NCBI GenBank assembly: GCA_009746045.1
Contig: RPFO01000104.1
Span: 2,830,796-2,865,795 of the forward strand
Source of the DNA: Mesostigma viride
Lineage: Eukaryota; Streptophyta; Mesostigmatophyceae; Mesostigmatales; Mesostigmataceae
Direction of reading: 5' to 3'
Length of the DNA: 35,000 nt
This document shows, piece by piece, positions 20,892 through 30,217 of this stretch (position 1 is its first letter; the number at the start of each line of letters is the position of its first letter). Under the pieces are notes generated by a model, which had not been told where the DNA came from, did no database searches, and worked only from the letters and a program-made list of their open reading frames with translations. Made by a program: the position numbers and the translations under genes.

Positions 20892-23800
20892 CAAGACCGC
20901 CTGCACACCGGTCGCACACGCCACGTTGGTCCAATAGGCACGCAAACGATGCGTGAGCCCACCCAGCCCTGCGTTGTCACACACGATGGGCTCCCCCAGG
21001 AGTGCCACGATTGTAGCCCAGTCCTCCCGCACCGCCTGATGTGGGCTGTCACCCGCCACAACGTTCTCAAACAGATACGCAGGCGGATGGGGCTGACGCG
21101 ACTGCAACAGTCCCACCACACGCAACAGTTCCCAGAACAGCGCGCTACGCGGATCGGCTAGCCCCCGCCCTTGCCCTGCCTGGCTCAGGCCCTGGCACTC
21201 CCAACCCGCAATTACCAAGTCGATGGCATGATGCCTGCGCAACAACTGCTGCACCTGCACCTCACCGATGGCTCGGATATCTTGAGGACATTCCCCAAAC
21301 GGGTCACGCCATGCTGATGGCGGAAACTGCGCGGGATACTCTCGCGACAACACGCCACAGTGACTGAAGTACACCTGACGCGCCTTGTGCGATGGCTCTA
21401 CCGCGATGAGTTTACGGCACACGCCGCCTGCGGCCAAAAAGCCTGCAATGCCCCCTCCGATCCCCGCAAACAGTTCCAACACTACCGCACCCTTGGCAAA
21501 ATCAGGGGCCTGCGGTAAGATTGCAGCAGAAAAATTACCTTGGGCCTCCGAGACACCCGGTTGCACCAAAGTGAGGCCATGGCTGGCCATCTGAGGAATG
21601 GTGATGACGGCTTCAGTCACCCGCTTGCGCATAGCCAGCTGCCGCGTGGACGTCACAGCATCCAGCGACCACTGCGTGCGCATCTTGGCAATGCTCGCCG
21701 TTGGCTGAGGCAGCACCGTCCGATGCTTGTCCCACGCCGATGAGCCCGCCGCCCGTACCTCCACCATGCTGACCTCCACCACGCCCGCAGCCGCTGAAGG
21801 GTTGAGGCGTGCAGCCCCGGCTGAAGAACTGAAGCATGAGACCGGCACACTGGCCCGCTTCAGGCCAGCCCCATCCCAATCAGGGATGTAAGATGCCTCC
21901 TCCGCCCTATAGTCCACCTGAACCATGGCGCGAGCAAGGACATCCACCCCGAGTAGTGCGGAATATCCACACTTGTTGACCACCAGCGCATACGCGGACA
22001 CGGTGGTCATGCTAGAGGCGCGCAACGGATTGAAAATCACGTTGACTTTAACCGCCGTCATAGCGTACGGCTTACTAGCCGGACCCTGCCAACCTGACAC
22101 AGACACGGGGCTTTCTACTAAGCCACCGTTCTCGTAGGTCAGGTTCAGCATGGTGGCCAAGTCTGTGCTGATGACTAGCGGCTGAGCACCGCTATCAAGC
22201 TTGACTGCGCCAACCAACGGACATGTCACCATGTCGCTCCATACATCTCCACAGGCTCCAACTGCTTGGAACGCTATGGACGGCTCACCATTGGGGTATG
22301 GAACCACCGTGGGAACCTGGGGAACTGCACTAGTGCGCTGCTGGCTACTTGTGCTGACCACTCCCGCTTGCACCACGGGCACTGCGGCTTCTACCGGCTG
22401 ACGCCCGTAGGTGACGGACTCAGAATTGCGCAAGGTGCGCACATCATGCCCATCTGCGAACAACTGGATCTCGGACACAACCGACCCCAGCCACTCAACC
22501 CCCTTCTGCCCGAAGGTGTCGACCACCTGCCGTGCTGAAAACATGGGTACGTCCACAATGAACGGCATTGGGTACACAGGCGCCAATCGCCTACGCTGCT
22601 CCAGCCCAGCAGGGTTCGCATGCTCAAAAGCAGATTGCACCCCAGCCAGCGGCATGGAAAAGGACGCGGGCAACTGCCCGGCAGGCAACATGGGTGCCTG
22701 CTGAAAAGAAAGCGGGCTGCGTGCCTGCTTGCCTTTGGTAGCCTCCGCAGCGTTGATCTCGACGTCACCCGGCATGGGCGCCCAGAATGGGTCCTCCCGG
22801 TACACCGTCGCGAATTGGTTGGGGGGCGCCGTCGCCTCCTCACCATGCTTGATGGCAGCCACCTGGGCTTCCATCGAGTCGGTCTTGCCCGCCATCTCGG
22901 CGAAGTGGACCGTCTTGATGCCCGCGGCTGGACACTTGTTCATCAGGTGCCACTTCGTGTCTGCCCCATGCGGCTTCGTGCAGCGGCTTGGACACTCGCG
23001 ACTAAGGTGCCCATCCTTGTCGCAAAGGTAACATTTACCGCGTGACGGGGTGGGTGCGCCCAGCGCGCCTTGCACGCCCTGCGCCTCCTGAGTCCCATCC
23101 GATGACGGCGGACGACCGCCTCCGCCTCGACCACCACCGCGACCCCGACCACCGTAGCCACTGCCGCCGCCACCACGACTGACACCGCCACTGCCACCCT
23201 GACCGCCACCGCCGCTGCCACCCTGACCGCCACCGCCGCTGCCCCCGTGACCGGCGTTGCCACCACCCTGAGTGCCGACATATTCACCGCGCCCCGCACC
23301 AGGCAGCCGCTGGCCACCCTTGACCGCGATGGCCTTCTCCATCTCAGCCATCTTCTTGCGCATCTCAGCCAGCTCAGACGAGATACCCTTCTCGCCTTCC
23401 GCACGCTTCCTGAGCAGCCGCTTGAATGCTGCACAGAGAGTCACCAAAGTCCACTCCCCACCGGGCGGCTCCGGAAGATCGATGGCCAGCAGGGGCACTG
23501 CACTCCGCCATAACCGGCAAGCCTTGGTCTGCGTATAATCAGGCACTTTGCCCGCAAACGCGAGAAGCCGGTCAAGGGAGAAAGCCGGATCCTCACCCTC
23601 GGCGACGGTGAACGCTCCATTCCATTCCGCGATGGCCTTGACGTGCTCAACTGGGTACTCCAGCCGCAGTTGCTGCCACAGCTGCTCTGCCGGGTCGACA
23701 TCGAAGATGATCGAGTCGAGATCCGGTGTGCCCATGTCCGTGAGCGCAAACCATATGTCCGTGCGATGACATCGGTCCACGAGCGCTCGGTAATGCTGGA

Positions 23801-24959
23801 CCAAAACCTGGACCTTCTTCTTGGTCAGGTCATGGAAAAAAAGGTGAATAAAATCCATCACCATCTCATGGCGAAGAGGATACCCCGAGGCATAACGATA
23901 AGTGTTACAATGAGCTCGGAAGAGCTCATAGGCTTCCTCTAAAGTCGCACCCGTGCCTGCTGAGGTGAACTTCTCGCGAAGCTCCACCTTGGGCAGCGAT
24001 GGCACACGAGTGGATTCGCCATGCACGCCGTACGGCATGCGGTGGGGTCGCTGGACGTCGTCGCCCTCACCCCATGGTATGCTGGCTACCTCCCGATCGA
24101 CTTGGCCCCAGCCGAAGTCTGACCGAGTGCCGCCAAGCCTGGGCCGCCCTGCGGTGCCACCCAACGGCGTTGCTGCCGCCGTCATGGGTGGCCGACCTGT
24201 GCTAAACAAGCCACCTGATGCTCCCCCCCTGGGGGCTGCACCATACCCGCCGCGCCACGATAACGTGCCTTGGTTGGGTGCCCGTAGGTTCCCCCCCAGC
24301 GTATAAGATGCGTCGGCAGTCGACCGGGTGCCTACCCGACCGACGTTCGGCTGCAGCTCGTCATCCTGCGCCATTTCCCCGTCGCCCCGCCGTTGACCGC
24401 TTGGTCCGACGCGTGGCTGACTGGGCTCAACGTTGCGTAGTGGACCTGTCCCACTGCGCTCTTCGTCGAAGTGTCCGCGTTGGTCACGCAGCGCCTCATG
24501 TCGCCGCGCTTCCTCGGCAGCGGCCTCCTCGTCGGCAGCCTGCCTGGCCTCGGCGTCGCGTTGGGCCGCAGCTTGGCAGGCGCGTGCAGCTTCCGTGGTT
24601 GCCTCCGCCTGCCGCCGTTGCTCAGCGCGCTCCGTAGCACGCCTCGCTTCAGCCGTAGATTCCGCGCGCTCCAAAGCAAGTCGCACAGTTTCTTCAACAA
24701 GCGTCGCCTGTTGCGATAACTGCGTCGCTTGCTGAGCTCGGAGTGCCGCCAGCTCTGCCGCTTGCTCTTGCAGCAGGCGCAGCACTTGGGTAAGAGCACC
24801 ACCGTCCCCTGCCGAAGAAAGGGAAGGCGCTCCATTACCTAACAAAGCGGTGTCCGCACTAGTGCCGAGACGACCGCTGGGCGGGTCAGTTGCTTGACCG
24901 CCCGTAGCTGCCGGCGCTGACCCACCACTGCCTGATGCTGTGGGGTCAGTTCCTGACAT
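20883..24959 (-). CDS. Gag - aspartic protease - cytosine-5 DNA methyltransferase polyprotein
   Basis: The frame is open from 25085; the Met at 24959 (MSGTDPTASG, residue 43) is the likely start. In residues of the full frame: an Ala/Glu/Arg-rich coiled coil at about 100-220; capsid-like helices at about 400-590; a Gly-rich RGG-like linker at about 600-660; and a CCHC knuckle CYLCDKDGHLSREC at 685-698. The protease has LDSGAQ (Asp964) and later SALLGVDVLA. The methyltransferase starts at 1201: motif I LELFAGIGG, motif II-like IAVEPSHKARQ, motif IV AGWECQGLSQAG with the catalytic Cys at 1297 (21197-21195), motif VI YLFENV (1337-1342), and motif VIII-like THRLRAYWTN near 1378. The family transfers methyl groups to cytosine C5 in DNA, so here it may methylate element or host DNA. 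The frame ends at 20883, before the target-recognition part, which continues in another frame. Confidence 0.87.
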   Translation of the reverse strand: MSGTDPTASGSGGSAPAATGGQATDPPSGRLGTSADTALLGNGAPSLSSAGDGGALTQVLRLLQEQAAELAALRAQQATQLSQQATLVEETVRLALERAESTAEARRATERAEQRRQAEATTEAARACQAAAQRDAEARQAADEEAAAEEARRHEALRDQRGHFDEERSGTGPLRNVEPSQPRVGPSGQRRGDGEMAQDDELQPNVGRVGTRSTADASYTLGGNLRAPNQGTLSWRGGYGAAPRGGASGGLFSTGRPPMTAAATPLGGTAGRPRLGGTRSDFGWGQVDREVASIPWGEGDDVQRPHRMPYGVHGESTRVPSLPKVELREKFTSAGTGATLEEAYELFRAHCNTYRYASGYPLRHEMVMDFIHLFFHDLTKKKVQVLVQHYRALVDRCHRTDIWFALTDMGTPDLDSIIFDVDPAEQLWQQLRLEYPVEHVKAIAEWNGAFTVAEGEDPAFSLDRLLAFAGKVPDYTQTKACRLWRSAVPLLAIDLPEPPGGEWTLVTLCAAFKRLLRKRAEGEKGISSELAEMRKKMAEMEKAIAVKGGQRLPGAGRGEYVGTQGGGNAGHGGSGGGGQGGSGGGGQGGSGGVSRGGGGSGYGGRGRGGGRGGGGRPPSSDGTQEAQGVQGALGAPTPSRGKCYLCDKDGHLSRECPSRCTKPHGADTKWHLMNKCPAAGIKTVHFAEMAGKTDSMEAQVAAIKHGEEATAPPNQFATVYREDPFWAPMPGDVEINAAEATKGKQARSPLSFQQAPMLPAGQLPASFSMPLAGVQSAFEHANPAGLEQRRRLAPVYPMPFIVDVPMFSARQVVDTFGQKGVEWLGSVVSEIQLFADGHDVRTLRNSESVTYGRQPVEAAVPVVQAGVVSTSSQQRTSAVPQVPTVVPYPNGEPSIAFQAVGACGDVWSDMVTCPLVGAVKLDSGAQPLVISTDLATMLNLTYENGGLVESPVSVSGWQGPASKPYAMTAVKVNVIFNPLRASSMTTVSAYALVVNKCGYSALLGVDVLARAMVQVDYRAEEASYIPDWDGAGLKRASVPVSCFSSSAGAARLNPSAAAGVVEVSMVEVRAAGSSAWDKHRTVLPQPTASIAKMRTQWSLDAVTSTRQLAMRKRVTEAVITIPQMASHGLTLVQPGVSEAQGNFSAAILPQAPDFAKGAVVLELFAGIGGGIAGFLAAGGVCRKLIAVEPSHKARQVYFSHCGVLSREYPAQFPPSAWRDPFGECPQDIRAIGEVQVQQLLRRHHAIDLVIAGWECQGLSQAGQGRGLADPRSALFWELLRVVGLLQSRQPHPPAYLFENVVAGDSPHQAVREDWATIVALLGEPIVCDNAGLGGLTHRLRAYWTNVACATGVQAVLGP

Positions 24960-26485
24960 GTTGATGGTGGTATCGACCCTGGAGAGCTCCTGCCCGTCGG
25001 TGTCGACGCCCGTGTTGGCACAGCCTGCGTGGCTTGCCAAAAACGCTGTGACCGACCTAGTGTGATATGACATAAACTGCCACAACCACTACCAAGTAGC
25101 AACGGTCTAATCTGAAAGACTTAATGGTTGATCAGGCCACTATGTGTGCTAGTCTTCCCCAGAAAACTGCACACCGTCTCTCTTTGCTGAAATGAAAATG
25201 TTCCTTTGCAGATGGAGCTAGTCTCTTCGAGTAATGAAAAGAGGGCTCTCAGCCGAGGACAAGGAACTGTCCCTCGTGCCTGATGACCACCTTCTTGATC
25301 CCCTTGTGTACCGTCGCGTGCCGCGTTTGAATATCCTTGCTGGGGCGTTAGCTAGACGCTCCAACTACTCTAATTGCGACAATATGATGGTGCAAGAGGG
25401 TGCTTTTGCCTCCCCTGCTATAGAACAATGCTTTCACAACACACACTTTGCACAGTCTGATGATGAAGCCGCACATGCGGAATTTATTGAGAAAGTTAAT
25501 ACAATTACAACACGTTGATAGTCTCAATATCGATGCACTCCATGCTCACGAGCCCGCAGTTAGGCAGCGCTCCATGACATGCTACCGGCCTTGCTCCCAA
25601 GGAAAGGGAGAAACACGAAGGCCACTAACGAGAGACTCGAAGAGACTACACGCTGCGTGAGAGTCCTCTTCGACTATGAACCAAACCATTCGTCATGCAT
25701 GCCACACGCATGACACACGCCACACTTGTCAGTCCAGCCAGGAATGCCAAAACTATCTTGCTGCCTGAACCATGCAAATAGAAACCGCATTCCAGTTGCC
25801 GTCCTGGCTTTCTACCACACATGCCAACAAAAGCAGGAAGGCATCCCGACAAATCTAAATTGCTACCCTGTTGCCGATCTCATCTCCTAGAGGCTCCGGC
25901 ATTTCTGTCCCTGGGAATGTCCGACATTGAGTCACGTCCAGCAAGGTCGAAGCATAATATCCTTCAGACAATCTGCACGCTCACACCTTGCGTGTGAGTG
26001 GCCCAGCAAACATTGCGTCTAATCGTTCCTTTCTAGAAGAAATCCCTTTGTAGGGCTGCCAGCGATTTCGCATTCATTCCAGCGATCTGGCTCCGCACCG
26101 CAAATTGTCCTTTTCCATTTTCTGTCCAGTCCTCATAACGTTGACCCGCTATTCTACACCACAAAGACACCTGGCCTGTCAATAGCCTCGGCGCTGTTGA
26201 AGTCCAGCAGTCCAGCTTCAGCTCCAGCTGTCCACTAACACGCGTATGATCCTCTCGACGCTGCGCACTTGTGCTGCCGTCCGCTCAAGTCAGTGCTGCG
26301 CGCCCAGCTGTGCCTGGCCCGGCGCGCATGCACGTACACTTTCGTCCGCTCTTATGCTGCAAGTGCTAGTGTCCCCCCCCGGTCACTAGCCTTTGTCGAA
26401 AATGCGTAGAAAACAAATTCCTTGCGCACGTCACCGGTCTTGTGCATAGTGGGCGCCGCCCGGATGACATAGCTCGCGTCCGTGA
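24960..26485. other. Leader/LTR-side region of the inverted element, unassigned
   Basis: No second copy exists in the window, so an LTR cannot be delimited. A plus-strand open frame (25234-25518) preceded by TTTGCAG looks exon-like but matches nothing I recognise. Other contents are an isolated AATGGTTGATCAG near 25123, inverted words around 25989-26001 (CACACCTTGCGTGTGAG), and repeated CCAGC words near 26200-26240. Confidence 0.5.
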
Positions 26486-28089
26486 CAGGAGGAGGATGTA
26501 GAGGACGCAGGTAGCTCAACGGCCAGCTCTCCGTTCGTACCCCCGCCTGCTGCTCTTGTGGATCAGTACTACCCGGCGACGTACGCGCGCGGGAGCGCGC
26601 GTCTGATCCATGCATGGGCCGGGCGTGGACGGGGGGGGTCGGGACCGGAGCCCGGGCGGGTCCCTCGTCGGGTATCCTTCGGGTCTTACGAGCGAGAGTC
26701 CAGGCCCCCGCATAGAGTGCCAGGATCGTCGGCCTACGTCCACGGCGACCCATGGGACGATGGACAAGCTCCTCCTAACCCATTCCCCACCGTACCACCA
26801 TACACACCCGCCAGGAGCGCGCCTACGAATGTCAACTTCAGTCGGCTGCCCTTGGACGACCCTGGCTACGAGCAGCCCACGTCGGTCCGCGTGCGGCGTG
26901 AGTCGGACCGCTTCGCCTTTCGGCGGCAATCTGACGCCTACGCACCCCGACGTGGGACTGGCGACTATGCAGCTTGGCGCGCGGCGGACGCTCTCGTATC
27001 TCGGCGCGAGTCTGCCCAGTATGCCCCCTCCCATGGGTCCCATTATGAAGCGTGGGCGAGGCGCCAACAGCCCCCCACCTTTTCCAGTCCCGCGTACTGC
27101 GAGACGGGCGGGCCCCTGGGAGAGCCGGTCAAGGCCCCGCCCCTGCCAGATTTCAAGGCGGTGCCCAAGCTCCACGCGGGCATGAGTCCCCGCGAGATCG
27201 ACGAGTGGGCTCGTATGTGGCAGCAGCTGTACACAGTATGGTGTGAACACAACGAGTGGCAGCTGGCTACCAAGGTGCTGATCCCGTACGTGGTGGTGAA
27301 GTGTATGGACCCATCAGTAGTCGGGATGCTTACTCGTCGAGAGTGTGGCGGCTCAGTCATACCCGCAGACGGTTGAGGAACTGCTGGAGCGCATCCGGCG
27401 CAAGCTCATCCCTCCCGGCTATCGACTGACAGAGCGGTTTGAGTTCGGCCGCCTACGTCAAGGCAACACTGACTTGGCGGAGTTCCTCACCACCTTTGAC
27501 TCCTTTGCGGCGCGGCTGACCGGCGACCTGACGTGGACCGAGTACAAGATTCGGTTTCTGGAGGCTATTCACCCTGACCTCCTGGACGAGGTTAAGAAGC
27601 ACTACGCGGAGGTGCCCTGGGCGAATCTTGACATCCACGCCGTCCAGCAGTACCTTCTCCAAGTGGCCGACATCATCACGCACCAGGGCTCAGCCAGCCC
27701 ACGGGAAGTTGAACCCGTCCGGGAGGAGGAATCCGAGGACGATGAGGTGCCAGCCACGCAGCTACACACCATCGACGTGTCCAAGGCCCGCTGCTTCAGG
27801 TGCAACGAGATCGGACACCTCAAGAAGGACTGCCCGCGACTCAAGACGCGCACACGTGTTCCTGCGTGGGCCCACAAGTTCCAGCAAGGCCCCCCGGATG
27901 ACGACGACCAGCGCTGGGGAAGGGGAGGGATCCCACACTCAGGTTTGATCCCTCAGTGCGCTGGAACCTCTCGGCCCTCCTGTGGTCGTGGCGGAGTACC
28001 TATACCACACACGTGACCAGCAGGAGGAGGCGGAGGAGGCCGACATTTACACGGTCACTTCCCCCGGGAGACGTGATGGTCGCAGTTAG
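26486..28089 (+). pseudogene. Gag, capsid and zinc-knuckle part, frame-shifted
   Basis: The first frame is open from 26486 and runs through a disordered Arg/Pro/Tyr-rich region. It then enters a capsid-like region (FKAVPKLHAGMSPREIDEW, WQQLYTVWCEHNEWQLATKV). Near 27338 it shifts by one, and the next frame continues VEELLERIRRKLIPPGYRLT, FEFGRLRQGNTDLAEFLTTF and YKIRFLEAIHPDLLDEV, typical of retrotransposon Gag. A CCHC knuckle CFRCNEIGHLKKDC follows at 27792-27833. Near 27945 a further shift leads to VVVAEYLYHTRDQQEEAEEA and a stop at 28087. Gag packages the element RNA in cytoplasmic particles. Two frame changes make this copy non-coding as read, unless they are sequencing errors. Confidence 0.75.
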
Positions 28090-29518
28090 TAATGGTGCAT
28101 GTGTCATTCTACCAAACTGGCTGCGGGCCATTGGTGCCTCTCGCTAATACGTTTCCCGGACGACATCTTCGGACGCGATCCCGGCAGTTGGCAGCGTTGT
28201 CTGTGTAATTCAGCCCCTGGGCGCCTTCCGCTGTGGTTGACTCGACATCAGGTGTCTTGCAGACGGGATGACGAGTTCAGCGCTTGCACGCGCATCTCCG
28301 CACACGCGTGCAGGCAAGACGTGATTCAGCTTGGTGGTCCTCCCTCAGTGCATCGACCGCATTGGACAGTTCTGCACGCGAGCACCTCCCGTAGTCGCTG
28401 ATGACGACTGCCGTGATCCATATTTTGGCCTTTGCTCGGCGGTGGCGTTTACAACGCTGTCACATGCTGGCGCGTGCGCGCCCCGCGGATCACTGTTGCG
28501 CACCCCAACTGTTGCGTGCCCGCCACTGTGCATGGTCGCGCGCAACATGTCTGCCACGCGCGTATTATTATCCCAGTTGTGATAAGCATCGTCGCCTGCA
28601 GTCGCGCATCCGGTAGTATTGTTATCGGTCGACCCCATAAATTGGGTTGTCTTGGCGTTGAGTGGTGTGCGCCTCTGATTCGGGCCGCTGGCGGAATTTT
28701 ATATGCTGCCGCGGCCTTGCACTAGCGCGGTCGCCAGGGAGGGCAGCGGTGAGAGGAAAATTGATGGATTTGTGGGAAGTGGGGGAGATTCCAGGATGGA
28801 TTATGGGGGTTGCTGTTCCTGCTGTTCCAGTCCAGAGATCCAGAGTTTCCAGTCACATTGCCCTGTGATTTGTTCCAGTTTCCAGTGGTGCCTCATGTGA
28901 TGAGGGCACGGTATTATGTTAGGCTTGACCTGGGGTAGGTAGCCGGCCTTAGGCCAACCTGGACCTGGTTCTTGGTGTAAGGTCCCGGTAGATAGGACAA
29001 ACGTGGGAGTCGGAAGGTGGACACTATAGGAATGACTTCGTGGTGGGAAGACAGCCAGTAGGCAAGGTGGAGCGCCCCACACCTATAATGCCAATGGATG
29101 CCCTGTACCGTCAGTACTGGGAATATCCCCGCCGTCTGGAGCAGTCTCTAGTCATGGAAGCCCCGCCATGGCGAAAAAGTCAAACGAGCTGTTCATTCAG
29201 GCGACTGTTAACCCCCGCGGAGAAGTTTCTGTGGTCAAAACCCGAAAGCCCTCACGTGATAGGATCTGGTTTCCTCCCTTCGGCCTATAGTAGGGAGAGA
29301 TCGACGTTGACTACGTCAAGACTTGTCCTTGTGTGGCGAGTTTTGGGGGAATTGGTTTTACTGGCCCGTTGGAGAACAAGGGTTGGGACATAGTACCCCT
29401 ATGGTCAACCTACGGCCGCGATGATCAGCGACCGATTGGCTACTCAGAATTAATTGTTGCGTGTGTTTTCTTTTCCTGTGCTTCTTCACCTCTATGACGG
29501 TAGAGACTACCGTCCCCT
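28090..29518 (+). other. 3' internal region of the LTR element, no polymerase recognised
   Basis: Where protease, RT and integrase would be expected, no such motif is seen. 28090-29030 shows only short open frames. 29086-29497 has protein-like remnants: MPMDALYRQYWEYPRRLEQS in one frame, then NELFIQATVNPRGEVSVVKT from ATG 29168, then two stops (29288-29293), then DVDYVKTCPCVASFGGIGF in the same frame up to TGA near 29497. I do not recognise the family; it may be the tail of an eroded Pol. Confidence 0.55.
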
Positions 29519-29533
29519 GGGGAGGGGGAGGAG
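29519..29533 (+). other. Polypurine tract
   Basis: GGGGAGGGGGAGGAG directly precedes the TG of the 3' LTR. This is the expected place for the plus-strand DNA primer in reverse transcription. Confidence 0.88.
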
Positions 29534-30212
29534 TGTTGCGAACCCGACCCTTTGGAACGGGCGCAACAATGGAATAAATTATGTATTTTGGCTTGTTGTC
29601 ATAGTCCGTAGGACTTTGGGACTCATTTCGGGACAATTTTGGGAATTGTCCCTTGGTCAGGACTTTTGTATGGAACTTTATGATAGTTTGTGTGATTCGG
29701 ACCAGTTATTTTGGGCCTAGGTTGATGTATGCGATCTTCTAGGGGCCGGTGCAGTCGCGCCGCGCTGCGTACTTTATAGCTGGTTGAGATATTGTACTCA
29801 TGCGTGGATTCTGTAGCCTGGCGAGGGTCGATGTCGACCCGAGGATCTTGTGTGGACTGCATGCTTCTAAATTCTCTGGAAGGTCGGCGCCATGTCGGCG
29901 CCACTTGCCAGCTTGGTGGCAGACCTAGGTGAAATTGGTCCGAGGACGAGAGTCTCGTCCTCTTGGTTCGATGAATGTAAAGTGCGATGAAGCCTACACA
30001 TTGAACCTGGGGCACTTATCCATTTGTAATTGGTCTTGCTAGCCATTATAAGTGTGTATTAAATAGCTTGGCATCAAGTCGCGGTGCCAGATATCTCACG
30101 ACCCCAGTCGTGAAGCGCAATCTGCATTAGGCCACCTTGATTCTTCCTATTACCGGCGTAGTTGATCTTTCGCGACGTAGCTCAGGCTAGGTGTCTGGGC
30201 TGGCACGTTACA
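29534..30212 (+). repeat. 3' LTR
   Basis: 679 bp, TGTTGCGAACCC...CACGTTACA, reading identical to 15686-16364. Confidence 0.96.
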
Positions 30213-30217
30213 ACAGC
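30213..30217 (+). repeat. Target-site duplication, right (ACAGC)
   Basis: Equals 15681-15685. The sequence after it (AGTAGTAGTGTAGAATAG) continues the target seen uninterrupted, in inverted orientation, at about 31.02-31.07 kb. Confidence 0.92.

Larger units (their letters stand above)
18174..26485 (-). mobile_element. Inverted Ty3/gypsy-type element carrying a DNA methyltransferase, 3'-truncated
   Basis: On the minus strand the coding order is Gag - protease - C5 methyltransferase - RT - RNase H - integrase (start only). Integrase last and RNase H directly after RT place it in Ty3/gypsy. The 3' end is lost: integrase stops inside its zinc-binding domain at about 18174, where plus-strand Gag of the host element begins. 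A 12-bp sequence, GTACGAGGCTGA, occurs in that Gag (18147-18158) and at the junction (18174-18185). On the 5' side the coding region begins at 24959. The 1.5 kb beyond should hold leader and LTR, but with no second LTR present the boundary cannot be fixed; 26485 is only where host Gag resumes. Confidence 0.75.
15686..30212 (+). mobile_element. Composite LTR retrotransposon, 14.5 kb, with opposite-strand element inside
   Basis: It is bounded by two 679-bp direct LTRs with TG...CA ends and a 5-bp duplication of the target. The primer binding site and polypurine tract both point to plus-strand transcription. Plus-strand contents are a long leader, an RNase H1 hybrid-binding-domain ORF with stops, a Gag in two pieces (17668-18173 and 26486-28089), and a poorly conserved 3' region. 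No plus-strand protease, RT or integrase is seen, so it resembles a Gag-only element relying on another element's polymerase. An 8.3-kb inverted segment between the Gag pieces carries a different Ty3/gypsy-type polyprotein with a DNA methyltransferase. Identical LTRs suggest recent integration. Whether the inverted segment moved with it or entered later is unknown. Confidence 0.88.

Noticed and set aside
20880-20934. Programmed -1 frameshift linking the methyltransferase halves
   Set aside because: There is no classical slippery heptamer, and a second shift in the other sense follows 470 bp later; homopolymer indels explain both more simply.
18521-20956. Plus-strand ORFs opposite the Pol region (for example 20032-20835)
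   Set aside because: They are antisense shadows of a clearly conserved Pol and methyltransferase frame in GC-rich DNA.
25234-25518. 94-codon plus-strand ORF as a gene
   Set aside because: Exon-like composition and a nearby CAG, but no recognised family, no clear donor, and it lies in the presumed leader/LTR side of the inverted element.
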